From: Chloroflexota bacterium
GTDB lineage: Bacteria; Chloroflexota; Anaerolineae; B4-G1
Length of the DNA: 47,274 bases
Direction of reading: 5' to 3'
Assembly (NCBI GenBank): GCA_024232355.1
Contig: JAAEPW010000608.1
Coordinates: 1-47,274 of the forward strand
The translations under genes and the position numbers were made by a program. The notes under the pieces are model-generated. The model saw only the letters and a list, made by a program, of their open reading frames with translations. It was not told the origin of the DNA and did no database searches. Positions within the stretch are counted from its first letter, which is position 1; the number at the start of each line of letters is the position of its first letter. Below, piece by piece: positions 16,160-25,200 of this stretch.

Positions 16160-18271
16160 ATGAGTATTCCCAACGATTACGTCGAACGCACCTATGCTGG
16201 TGTGCTGGGTAAGATCATCGGTGTCTACCTGGGCCGCCCCTTTGAGGGCTGGTCCTATGAACGCATTATGAACGAGTTGGGCGAGATTTGGTATTACGTC
16301 CACGACAAACTGGACAGCCCGCTCGTGCTGACCGATGATGACATCACTGGCACCTTTACCTTTTTGCGCGCCCTGCCCGACTATGGCAACAGCCGCGACT
16401 TGACTCCGGCCCAGATCGGCCAGACCTGGCTCAACTATATCATTGAGGAGCGCGCGATCCTATGGTGGGGTGGCATGGGCAATTCCACCGAACACACTGC
16501 TTTCTTGCGGCTGAAGGACGGCATCAAAGCACCCCGTAGTGGCTCGATGGAACTGAACAGCAAGGTAGTATCCGAGCAAATTGGCGCTCAGATATTTATT
16601 GATGGTTGGGCGATGGTCGCACCGGGCGATCCGGAACTGGCCGCCGATCTGGCCCGCCGTGCCGCCAGCGTCAGCCACGACGGCGAGGCGATCTATGGCG
16701 CGCAGGTGTTGGCAGCGATGGAGGCCCAGGCATTTGTGGAAACTGATGTCGGTAAGCTACTCGACACCGGCGTATCCTTCATCCCCCAGGACTCTGTCAT
16801 CGCTCGTATGATCGCCGACCTCCGCCAGTGGCGCATCCAGGAGCCTGATTGGCACAAGGGATTCGAGCTTTTGGCCGCCAACTATGGCTATGACAAGTAC
16901 GGCGGTAACTGCCACATGGTGCCCAACCACGGCCTGATCATCCTCGGCCTGCTCTGGGGCGACGATGATTTTCAAAAGACGCTGATGATCGTCAACACCT
17001 GTGGATGGGACACCGATTGTAACTCGGGCAACGTGGGCTGCCTGATGGGCATCAAGAACGGGCTGGCAGGGTTGGACGCCGGCCCCGACTGGCGCGGACC
17101 CGTGGCCGACCGGCTCTATTTGCCTGCCGCCGACGGCGGGCGGGCCATCACCGACGCCGTTACCGAGGCTTACCACGTCGCGAATATCGGTCATGCTTTG
17201 GCCGGGGAGGAACCGTTGGCGCCCAAGGACGGCGCGCGTTTCCACTTTGAGTTACCTGGCGCGGTGCAGGGCTTTCGGCCAGAAATTGGCACCACACTCA
17301 AGGACAAGGTGCGGGTGGAGAATGTTGTTGGATACAGCAAACGCGGGGCACGCAGCTTGGCCATTCACTATCATCACGTGGCTCTGAGGCAAGCGGCTCG
17401 TGTGGCTGCTGACACGTTCGTCCCGCTCGAAGCGATTGATATGCCCGGTTACAGCCTCTTGGCCTCGCCCACGCTCTACCCGGGCCAAACGGTGCGGGCT
17501 GGCGTGGCTGCCGACGAGGACAACGAGACAGAGGTCACCTGTCGCCTTTACATTCGCACCTACGGCGCCGGCGACGCGCTAGTCGGAACATATGGGCCAG
17601 AAACCACCCTGAATCCTGGCACCGAATACGAGTTCGAGTGGCGCATTGGCGATGTGGGCGGCGCGCCGATTGCCGAGATCGGGATAGAGATCAGCAGCCA
17701 GCGGCGGGCCGACGGCACCGTTTACCTCGATTACCTGACCTGGGGCGGCGCACCGGACGTGACCCTGACCCGCCCTGTAGATGGCGGCACGATGTGGCAG
17801 CGGGCTTGGGTGAACGGCGTGGACAGGTACGGCTCCCGGTGGACCGAACCTTACCGGCTGGTGCAGAGCTATGGCACCGGCCTGTTGATGCAGGGCACGC
17901 GTGAGTGGAGCGATTACCACGTCAGTGCCGATGTGACACCGCACATGGTCAAATCTGCCGGCATTGCTGCCCGGGTGCAGGGTATGCGCCGCTACTATGC
18001 CCTGTTGCTCTGCAATGACGACAAGGCCCGCTTGGTCAAAGCGTTGGATGGGAACACGGTTTTGGCCGAGGCGGACTTTACGTGGGAGTTTGGCGAGACT
18101 CGCGATCTCGCCATAAAAGTTGTGGGTACCCAACTGCGGGCCTGGATCGACGATCAGCAGATATTTGACATAGACGACACCGACAGGCCTCTCACAGGCG
18201 GCGCAGTCGCCCTGGTCTGTGAGGAGGGGCGCACAGCCACTCAAGTCGTCACGGTAAGACCGGTGAGATAA
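16160..18271 (+). CDS. ADP-ribosylglycohydrolase-family protein fused to a concanavalin-like domain
   Basis: The 703-residue protein begins with an all-helical ADP-ribosylglycohydrolase domain (about 8-340). Its two metal-site motifs are TDDDITGTFTFL (Asp59-61) and CGWDTDCNSGNVGCLMG (Asp284, Asp286), the D-x-D signature of the family, which hydrolyses N- or O-glycosidic bonds of ADP-ribose and related substrates. Residues about 370-520 form a beta-rich linker domain, and 525-703 a jelly-roll domain like the DUF1080/LamG class (SAGIAARVQGMRRYYALLL, LRAWIDDQQIFDI). No signal peptide is visible. The fusion to a carbohydrate-binding-type fold suggests a sugar or nucleoside glycoside rather than a protein-linked substrate; this is inference. 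It converges on the 1156-residue gene. Confidence 0.82.
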   Translation: MSIPNDYVERTYAGVLGKIIGVYLGRPFEGWSYERIMNELGEIWYYVHDKLDSPLVLTDDDITGTFTFLRALPDYGNSRDLTPAQIGQTWLNYIIEERAILWWGGMGNSTEHTAFLRLKDGIKAPRSGSMELNSKVVSEQIGAQIFIDGWAMVAPGDPELAADLARRAASVSHDGEAIYGAQVLAAMEAQAFVETDVGKLLDTGVSFIPQDSVIARMIADLRQWRIQEPDWHKGFELLAANYGYDKYGGNCHMVPNHGLIILGLLWGDDDFQKTLMIVNTCGWDTDCNSGNVGCLMGIKNGLAGLDAGPDWRGPVADRLYLPAADGGRAITDAVTEAYHVANIGHALAGEEPLAPKDGARFHFELPGAVQGFRPEIGTTLKDKVRVENVVGYSKRGARSLAIHYHHVALRQAARVAADTFVPLEAIDMPGYSLLASPTLYPGQTVRAGVAADEDNETEVTCRLYIRTYGAGDALVGTYGPETTLNPGTEYEFEWRIGDVGGAPIAEIGIEISSQRRADGTVYLDYLTWGGAPDVTLTRPVDGGTMWQRAWVNGVDRYGSRWTEPYRLVQSYGTGLLMQGTREWSDYHVSADVTPHMVKSAGIAARVQGMRRYYALLLCNDDKARLVKALDGNTVLAEADFTWEFGETRDLAIKVVGTQLRAWIDDQQIFDIDDTDRPLTGGAVALVCEEGRTATQVVTVRPVR

Positions 18272-18546
18272 CGCGCGGCGGATAACCCGCGAGCACGCAG
18301 TGTAAAATGCGAAGCGAAGCGAGTATTTTATGCTGCAGCGCAGAGGGTTCATCCGCTGGTTCGGCGGCGGAGCGGGTCTTGATGCTCGACAGTCGCCGTT
18401 TAGGATATCCAAAGTGTTTGTTGCAATGACCATGCGTACTCGACAGCGCTGTCCGACGAAGCAGTGGATTCCGCCGCGCGTTCGGCGGGGAAGCCTCCCC
18501 CGCTTTTTGGGGGAGAGCGGAGCCGCCGAACCAGCCAGTTAGCGGA
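18272..18546. repeat. Nested palindromes between convergent genes
   Basis: Three structures occupy this 275-base gap. First, an imperfect 79-bp palindrome with outer arms GCGGATAACCC (18278-18288) and GGGTTCATCCGC (18345-18356) and inner arms at 18297-18308 and 18325-18336. Second, a 13-bp perfect inverted repeat CTGGTTCGGCGGC (18356-18368) / GCCGCCGAACCAG (18522-18534). Third, inside the right part, CTCCCCC/GGGGGAG around GCTTTTT (18495-18515), itself enclosed by TTCGGCGG/CCGCCGAA. It can act as a bidirectional terminator but looks like dispersed repeat DNA. No gene is visible. Confidence 0.55.
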
Positions 18547-21500
18547 CTACACAGATGGGATATGTACGGTAAGCTGCTTGATGCGACCATCGCGGCGCAA
18601 GATATGCTGGCTGGTTTCTGCGTCCAAATCACCTCCCGTCACCTCATGCACACGACCATCCGCATAGTGAACGTCTATCTTTTTTTCATCGGCAGCGACG
18701 TACACGATAGGCACCTGGCAAAAGGTGTAGGCCAATGAACCGGTTGGCAGTTCGATAGACTGTTTCTGACCGTGTACGTCAATGTACTCAAAGACGGTTG
18801 CTTTGCTGATAAACTCTTGTTTTCTCAGCAATACAGGACGGAAAGAGATAACACCTCGCTCGACGAATATCCCCAACTCTCCCATCCGCGTCAAAAGTTC
18901 TTCCTTTACTTGACCGGTCATACCGGGCTGTTTGGCGCCTTGCTCTTCCGGAGTATGAGAATACGGATCGGTTGGAAAAGCGCCGTAAACGTCCGGTGGT
19001 TTGTTAAAACCAATGCCCTGACGGATATCATAGTACGCATCTGCCAGTGCCTGGACAGTCGCCTGCGCTTTTCCACGTTCGGCAGCCTGGAAAAACACCT
19101 CCTGAGCCGCAAGTAAGAGTTTAGATACCATGTGCCAATAGATGCTGCCCAGGCCTTCGTAGGCAAAGAACGTCCCGGAACGACCGGTAAATGCGCTGTG
19201 GTTGAACACCTTTTCGAACAATTCGAGGATCTGGTCGGTTTCCGCATCTACCAGTGGTGCATAATACTCACACAATCTCAGTTCTAGCAGCGCCCGCCCC
19301 ACATCATGGGTATTCCGAAAGCTACCATTAAAATGGTAGATGCCATTTTCATCCCTGTTCATTAGCCTGCGGTCGCCTCTCTCCATTAGCATTGTTATCA
19401 ACGCCGAGTCTCGGACATCCTCCGCAGACAAACAATTTTTGTGCATAAAGCCCGGCAGATCCCGGTCGGGATAGAGCATATAGCTGTGTTGGTCTGCGCG
19501 GTACATTTTGCTGTTTCTCACGCTCTGCAAAAGAACGAGTGATCGCTCTCCTGACAGCAGACCAGATGACAAGACCGCAACTTGTCCTTCGAGCATTTCG
19601 TACAAATAACTGATCGATGCGATGTTAGTGTCGAGATGGAGCACATTGTAGGTGTGATACAGGTGGTCGGGTCGCTCGTTCGCCTCTATGGTGTGTTCTG
19701 CGTATTGCTGGGCCAGGTCCAGAAACGCCAGCAGCCTATCCAGGTTCAGGGGGATGAATTCTCCCGAGATGCCGCTCTGGTAAATGTTCCAACGATAGTC
19801 GCTGCCTGCCTGCCCGAGTTCGTCCATCACGGCTCGGCGCTGTCTGTCATCAAGCGAAGTGTGCAGCATCTCTTTGTATTTTTCCAGAACATTGTATACA
19901 ACGTCCAGCAAGACTTTTATTTCCAATGTGAGATCTATTTCTGTCAGCCCCGAGCCTGCACACAAATCCCGACAAAAGACAATGAATCGGCGCAGGTAGC
20001 ACACTGTAACAACAGACAACCCCTTGCCCACCAGTGCGTTGTTTGCGTCGTTCCACTCGGGGCGCTGTGTGTTCATCCAGATGCCGCCTTTAGGTACAAA
20101 ATTGGACAGTTTGGCCAGCAGCAGAATCAGTAGCTTTTCCGCCAGGTTGACGTGAAAGACACGACGATCAACATCCAAGATCAGCTTGCCATCCGTTCCT
20201 ATTTCCTTTACGGTTTCCTGGATCTCTTGATCCAACGCGCGATCGAAAAGGATCGTATCGTACGGGTCCTCCAACAACGCGGCGTATTTCTTGATCCGGT
20301 AGGGCACGTTGGCGTGACTGAACATCTTGCGCTCTAGCATGGTTTCTAGTCTACCAGGGTGATACTTTGTCGAGATCTCGAGTAGTTTTTGCAAATAGAT
20401 GATCTGGTGATCGCTCCAATATCCAATGTTCGCCCAGGGATCATCCGGCGACGGCGCTTCCCATTCGATGCCATCACGGGTCACCCGATACGGGTTATAG
20501 CCGTCGGCAGTCGTCGCATTGAGGAATTTGCAGATTATCCCATCGATAAATTCAGGGTACGAGCAGGCCAAGGGTTCCCAATTCTGAAAGATGTCGCGCC
20601 AGTTGCCCTGATAATCCAGTTTTCGGGTGCCGTCCGGGTTTTTTACATTGATCGAGAATCGATTCCAGGGGCGGCTTGGGTCGCCATGCCTGCGGCTGAA
20701 CGTGAGCGGTAAGTATTCGTAACACAGGCGCTCGAGATCTGCCGACCGGGTTCTAGCAGCGCGCTCGAGCAAATCACTGACGTCGAGTCTTGCCGGGAGT
20801 GCGGCAAAGAATTTTCGATGCGAGTGCAGTGCGTTGCGGTTTCGGGTCTCTATGAATTCGCACAGATCTACTTTGCTCATGTGGTGATTGTCCACGAAAA
20901 TCCCGCCACGCATAATGTTGAACAGCACGTTGGAGAAATGATGTGTCGCACTGAGATGATCGCCCGAAACTTGCAAGCCATCCGCGTTGGCACCAAGTGC
21001 AACCAGATCCGCAGTGCTCTCGTCAATATCACAATCAATCTGTGCTTGCAGTTCCGCCCGATCACCCTTGAGCGCGTTGATGATCGAGACAACATCGCTG
21101 CTGTCCTGATTGACTTGGGCCACGATGTGCCACTCTCGCTCCGCGCCGCCATCCAGTTCAAACTCGGCGTTCACAAGATACGCACCGCGATGCCCACGGA
21201 CATCGGTTTCTTGGGTAATGGTCAACCCGCGCCGCATGTTCTCCAACTGCAACGAGGATAACAGGTATCGGGCCTGTTCAAATCCTACCTGCCAAGCTAT
21301 AGTTGCTTTGAGTGACTCGCTGGGTTCTGCCAGGTCCGTCAACGTGGAACTGAGGGCAAAGATGCCCAGTCCGGTTTCAGGATCAAGCTCGTTGCGTTTG
21401 TACGCATTGAGTAGATTGCTAAGGGAGGTTTGAAGTGCGGTCGTGGCACCATAGGGCAGCAGGTTTTGCAGCCCGTCGACCAGGTTCACGGAGCAGCGAT

Positions 21501-22017
21501 CTGCCGAGCTATTTCTCAGCCACGTGGATTTGACGAATCCATATTTCTCACTGGTCCGCCATGCGTAGCGATAGGTCATGTCCAGATCGTCGTTTATCTC
21601 CTCAAAGACGAGTTTGTTGCCATGGACGTTTTTGTACAAATTCCTCTGGACGCGATACAGGCCCGCGTATTTTGTCGAAAAGGGTTCCCATAGATAGGTG
21701 CGGCTACCCTTGGTTATCAACAGGATGGCTTTGTGCCCCGTGTTTTCAGAATTCTCTGTAATTCTGTCATCGGTATAGTAGGGAAACAGGGCTGATTCGG
21801 CATTGTGCCGCCCGGCAGAGAGGCCGCCAGTGCTCGAAATGAATATCCAATGGTCCGAGCTACTGACCAGGTTCATAAAGAATGGCGGCATCTGATCATA
21901 GTTCCTGATGCAGTAATACTGTTCGCCAAGCAAGGTGACATATTCACCTTTTGCCTTGCCACGGGTATGATGGCAGGCAGAATTCCCGACGTAAATCCTT
22001 TGACTTTGAGTGGTCAT
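18547..22017 (-). CDS. Very large putative carbohydrate-active protein, GH94/GH36-like (not firmly assigned)
   Basis: The 1156-residue product has no signal peptide. The N-terminal third resembles the beta-sandwich domain of cellobiose-phosphorylase-type (GH94) proteins: SSTGGLSAGRHNAESALFPYYTDDRI, then YRYAWRTSEKYGFVKSTWLRN and VDGLQNLLPYG. The middle reads like an (alpha/alpha) barrel: NWRDIFQNWEPLACSYPEFIDG, TADGYNPYRVTRDGIEWE, DPWANIGYWSDHQIIYL, and WMNTQRPEWNDANNALVGKG, where the acidic PEWNDANN could be catalytic. I do not recognise a characterised member, so the reaction is open (glycoside phosphorylase, hydrolase or other). The ATG at 22017 has AAAAGGAG upstream; the 13 residues before it in the frame lack a start site of that quality. 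It converges on the glycohydrolase gene, which hints at a shared sugar role. Confidence 0.6.
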   Translation of the reverse strand: MTTQSQRIYVGNSACHHTRGKAKGEYVTLLGEQYYCIRNYDQMPPFFMNLVSSSDHWIFISSTGGLSAGRHNAESALFPYYTDDRITENSENTGHKAILLITKGSRTYLWEPFSTKYAGLYRVQRNLYKNVHGNKLVFEEINDDLDMTYRYAWRTSEKYGFVKSTWLRNSSADRCSVNLVDGLQNLLPYGATTALQTSLSNLLNAYKRNELDPETGLGIFALSSTLTDLAEPSESLKATIAWQVGFEQARYLLSSLQLENMRRGLTITQETDVRGHRGAYLVNAEFELDGGAEREWHIVAQVNQDSSDVVSIINALKGDRAELQAQIDCDIDESTADLVALGANADGLQVSGDHLSATHHFSNVLFNIMRGGIFVDNHHMSKVDLCEFIETRNRNALHSHRKFFAALPARLDVSDLLERAARTRSADLERLCYEYLPLTFSRRHGDPSRPWNRFSINVKNPDGTRKLDYQGNWRDIFQNWEPLACSYPEFIDGIICKFLNATTADGYNPYRVTRDGIEWEAPSPDDPWANIGYWSDHQIIYLQKLLEISTKYHPGRLETMLERKMFSHANVPYRIKKYAALLEDPYDTILFDRALDQEIQETVKEIGTDGKLILDVDRRVFHVNLAEKLLILLLAKLSNFVPKGGIWMNTQRPEWNDANNALVGKGLSVVTVCYLRRFIVFCRDLCAGSGLTEIDLTLEIKVLLDVVYNVLEKYKEMLHTSLDDRQRRAVMDELGQAGSDYRWNIYQSGISGEFIPLNLDRLLAFLDLAQQYAEHTIEANERPDHLYHTYNVLHLDTNIASISYLYEMLEGQVAVLSSGLLSGERSLVLLQSVRNSKMYRADQHSYMLYPDRDLPGFMHKNCLSAEDVRDSALITMLMERGDRRLMNRDENGIYHFNGSFRNTHDVGRALLELRLCEYYAPLVDAETDQILELFEKVFNHSAFTGRSGTFFAYEGLGSIYWHMVSKLLLAAQEVFFQAAERGKAQATVQALADAYYDIRQGIGFNKPPDVYGAFPTDPYSHTPEEQGAKQPGMTGQVKEELLTRMGELGIFVERGVISFRPVLLRKQEFISKATVFEYIDVHGQKQSIELPTGSLAYTFCQVPIVYVAADEKKIDVHYADGRVHEVTGGDLDAETSQHILRRDGRIKQLTVHIPSV

Positions 22018-22088
22018 GGTGTGTACTCCTTTTCCGTGATCAAAGTTAAATGTCAACCAGCTTACTCTACAATCAGCAGTTTTGCCTC

Positions 22089-22094
22089 ATTCTA
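22089..22094 (-). promoter_or_regulatory. Candidate extended -10 of the 1156-aa gene
   Basis: Minus strand TGGTAGAAT: TAGAAT at 22094-22089 with TG one base upstream. No good -35 box is seen. The leader would be about 65 bases. Confidence 0.3.
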
Positions 22095-22207
22095 CCACAA
22101 AATGAAGCAATTGTGTTCAAGTATAGAATGGATGTGCTTTTCAGCCAGGACAGCGCGCGGTTCAAGGGCAACCAATAGCACCTTGTGAAAGATGGTCAAC
22201 ACAAAAT

Positions 22208-22232
22208 GGGCCTGGAGACTCTCTCCAGGCCC
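22208..22232 (-). terminator. Terminator hairpin of the giant surface-protein gene
   Basis: GGGCCTGGAGA (22208-22218) and TCTCCAGGCCC (22222-22232) form a perfect 11-bp stem with a 3-base loop, 54 bases after the stop at 22286. On the minus strand it is followed by CATTTTGTG, a short T-rich tail. Confidence 0.7.
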
Positions 22233-22285
22233 GTGATCTTGTGCAATCTGGCTCATAGTAGACGATTCATCGCCCTACAAACCGG

Positions 22286-25200
22286 TTATGGTCTCAGCAC
22301 CGTCGGCAGTGCAGGCATCTCTTGGGCGTAGAGCTGGTCGCTGACGTTGCGCATGATGACCGGCAGGTAGATGTTGTATGCGCCCGGCTCTGCGGCCTCT
22401 CCCACGATCAGTTCGAGCTCGACAGTCTTTGTTTCGCCCGCGCTCTCAGCGGTGACCGCCAGCAGGTAGACGCCGTTGGGCGTCGTGGTGGCGGTGTCTA
22501 CGGACAGGGTGGCGGTGCCGTCACTGCTCAACGTGACGCTGTGTTCCAGCGCGCCGGTGGTGCGCAGGCCGACCGTTCCGCCGTTGGGCGCGACGCCCGG
22601 ATCGACGCGCAGGGTGACCGGCGATGCCCAGCCGTCCAGCAGCGCCACGTCGAGGGCGAACTCGGCCGTCTGGGTGGCGCTGATGGTCTGCTGGGTGGTC
22701 TGGGGTGTGATGGCATATTCTGGCTCGACCACGGTCACGACCACGTCAAAGGTTTGGCGCTGCGGACCGTCGTCGGCGCGGAGGGTAAAGGTGTAGGTGC
22801 CGCGGGCGGCCTGTGGCGCGCTCATCAGGTGCAGGGTTGTCTGTGCACCGGCGGTGAGGGTGTCGGCGTCAAAGCTGGCCTGCACACCCAGGGGCAGCCC
22901 CAGCACGTCCAGTTGGATGTCGGCGCTGTGGCCGTCGTAGCCGATGGCGTCCAACGTCAGGCTGGTGCCCGCCGGGGTCAGAGTGGGGGCGAGGGTGGAG
23001 AGCAGGACGTCAAAGGATGGAGCGATGACCGAGGGCGACAGGTCTAGCGCGTGTTCCGCGCCGCCGCCCCAGGCCAGCAATGTGGCGGTGTAGACACCGT
23101 TGAACATGTATTCGCTGGCCGAGATCCAGACCGTAGCCGTCACGCCTGCCGTCGTGGGTGTAACCACGTCTGGCTCTACCCGCAGGCCCAGGCCGCCCGA
23201 GTAGCCGCCGGGCAGCAGTGCGACGGTGGCCGGATACGGATCCAGGCCGGTGGTGACGCTGACCACGATAGACGTCATCGTGCCGATGTCGAGGGCTGGC
23301 AGCGCCGTCATCTGTGTGAGGGCGAACTCTGCCAGCGCGCTCGCGACGGTGACCTGGCCGCCCAGGCTGTACTGCTTGGTCTCATAGTCAAAGGCCAGCA
23401 CGGTAAAGGTGTACGTCTCGCCCGGATTGAGGTTGGTCACGGTGTAGGCGCCGCTTTCCGCGCTCACAGTGTAGGCCCGCGTGGCCCCGTCCACTCTGGA
23501 TTCTATTTGCAGTATGTGGCTGTTCAGGTCCACGTGGGGGAAGGCGTCCCAGGTGAGGGTCGCTTGCCGGTAGATGTTTTCCGCCACCTGCGGGTTACCG
23601 GCCCACGATGCGGGCCAGGTGTGGCTCACCACCAACGTCGTGGTGGGAATTTCCACCAGTATCGGGTGGACAAAATCATTCACGCGGACCTGGAGTTGGT
23701 AGACGCCGCTGGGCAAGTCGCTATAGTCAAAGTTGAGGGTTTGGGTGACGCCGTTGATCCAGCCGGGATCGACGGTGTTGGTGAGCACCGTCAGGGTGCG
23801 GAACGTGCTCGGTTCTGGATCGGCGGATTCAGTCACCGGTATCTCGATGGTCTCGGTGAGGCCGCTGCTCAAGGTGATGACCTGGGTCATGGTAATGACG
23901 TCCTCTTTGGAAGCGGTCAGTTCTCGCGCGTAGGAGAGCTGCCCCAGCCGGAACTCGACCTGCGTCTTTGGATCAAAGCCATCCACATGCCACGTCACCG
24001 TAGCTTGGTCGGTGGCGGTGATGAGGTTCACGCCGTAGAGCGCGGTTTCCGGCATTAGGCCCTGCATCTCGAAGCGATAGTCGTCGGTGATGACGCCGGC
24101 GTTGTGCAGCGTGATCTGCCAGGTGCCCGTCATCGCGTCCTCCAGCGAGAGGATGTCGGTGCGCAGCCACTCGATGGGCGTGTCCACGCCCGCCAGCAGC
24201 GTGAGGCCGCCGTCATCCACCAGGTAGAGCGTGGTGGCACCGTCGGCCAGGGGTACGTCGGTCGCGGTGAGCAGCACGTTGGACGTCCCGGCCTGGTTCA
24301 CGGTCACGGTGTGGGCGCGGGTGTCGGCGACGGCATAGTCGCCCACCTCGCCATAGTCCAGCGTCGAGGCCAGTGTGGTGGTGATGGTATCGGTGTAGGC
24401 CGCCGTCACGTCGACCGCCGGGGCGGTGGGGGCCAGGTGCGCCAGCCGCAGCAGGCTATCGCCTTGCAGCTTGGCGGTGGCGTTGGTCTCGGTGAATACG
24501 TGGAGGACCGGTACGCCACCATCCTCGACCAGCGCCAGGGCATAGTCGACGCCGTCGGTCATCACCAGGGTGGCGGTGACCAGCGGGCTGACGCCCTGCA
24601 TCACGGCCACGTCGTAGACGCCCACAGCCAGCGGCCAGTCTGCGGTGACCGTCGCCGGCGACACACTGCTAAAGGGTGTCTCGGCGCCCACGTCCAGATC
24701 GACGCTGCCCAGGCCGGACGCCGCGTGTACAAAGCGAATCTGGCCTACCGGCCCGGCGTCTTGCACCATCTGAGCTACCAGATCGCCCGTGGACGTCTCA
24801 AAGACAAAGAGAGTGTTGGTGCTATAGGGTTCGAGTTGGACGTGGTCGGCGTCGAACAACCAATCGCCCGTGTCCTGATCCAGGAACTCGAAACTGTAGC
24901 CCTGGGGCATGAGGCCCTGGTAGTCGCTGACCATGCCATAGCCCACGTCCACGAACACGTCTCGACCAAAGATCTGGCTGACCTTGAGGTTGGGGGCATT
25001 GGGCGCGGCGTGGATCATCCGGGTGTAGGCATCGTCGTCGCCGCGCGGGGTGTTGTCGTCGATCACGGCCCAGGCGTAGACGCTGCCCGGCGCGCCCGCG
25101 GCTAGCAGTGTGACGTCCTGCCCGGCGATGAGGGCCATTGAGGTCTGCGCCACGACGTTGGTCGTGCCAGCCTCGCGGAAGGTGAGGGTATAGTTGCCGG

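Noticed and set aside
18267..18546. Integron attC sites (TAAC... and GTTAGCG-like ends)
   Set aside because: Core sites do not match RYYYAAC/GTTRRRY well, there is no integrase and no cassette series.
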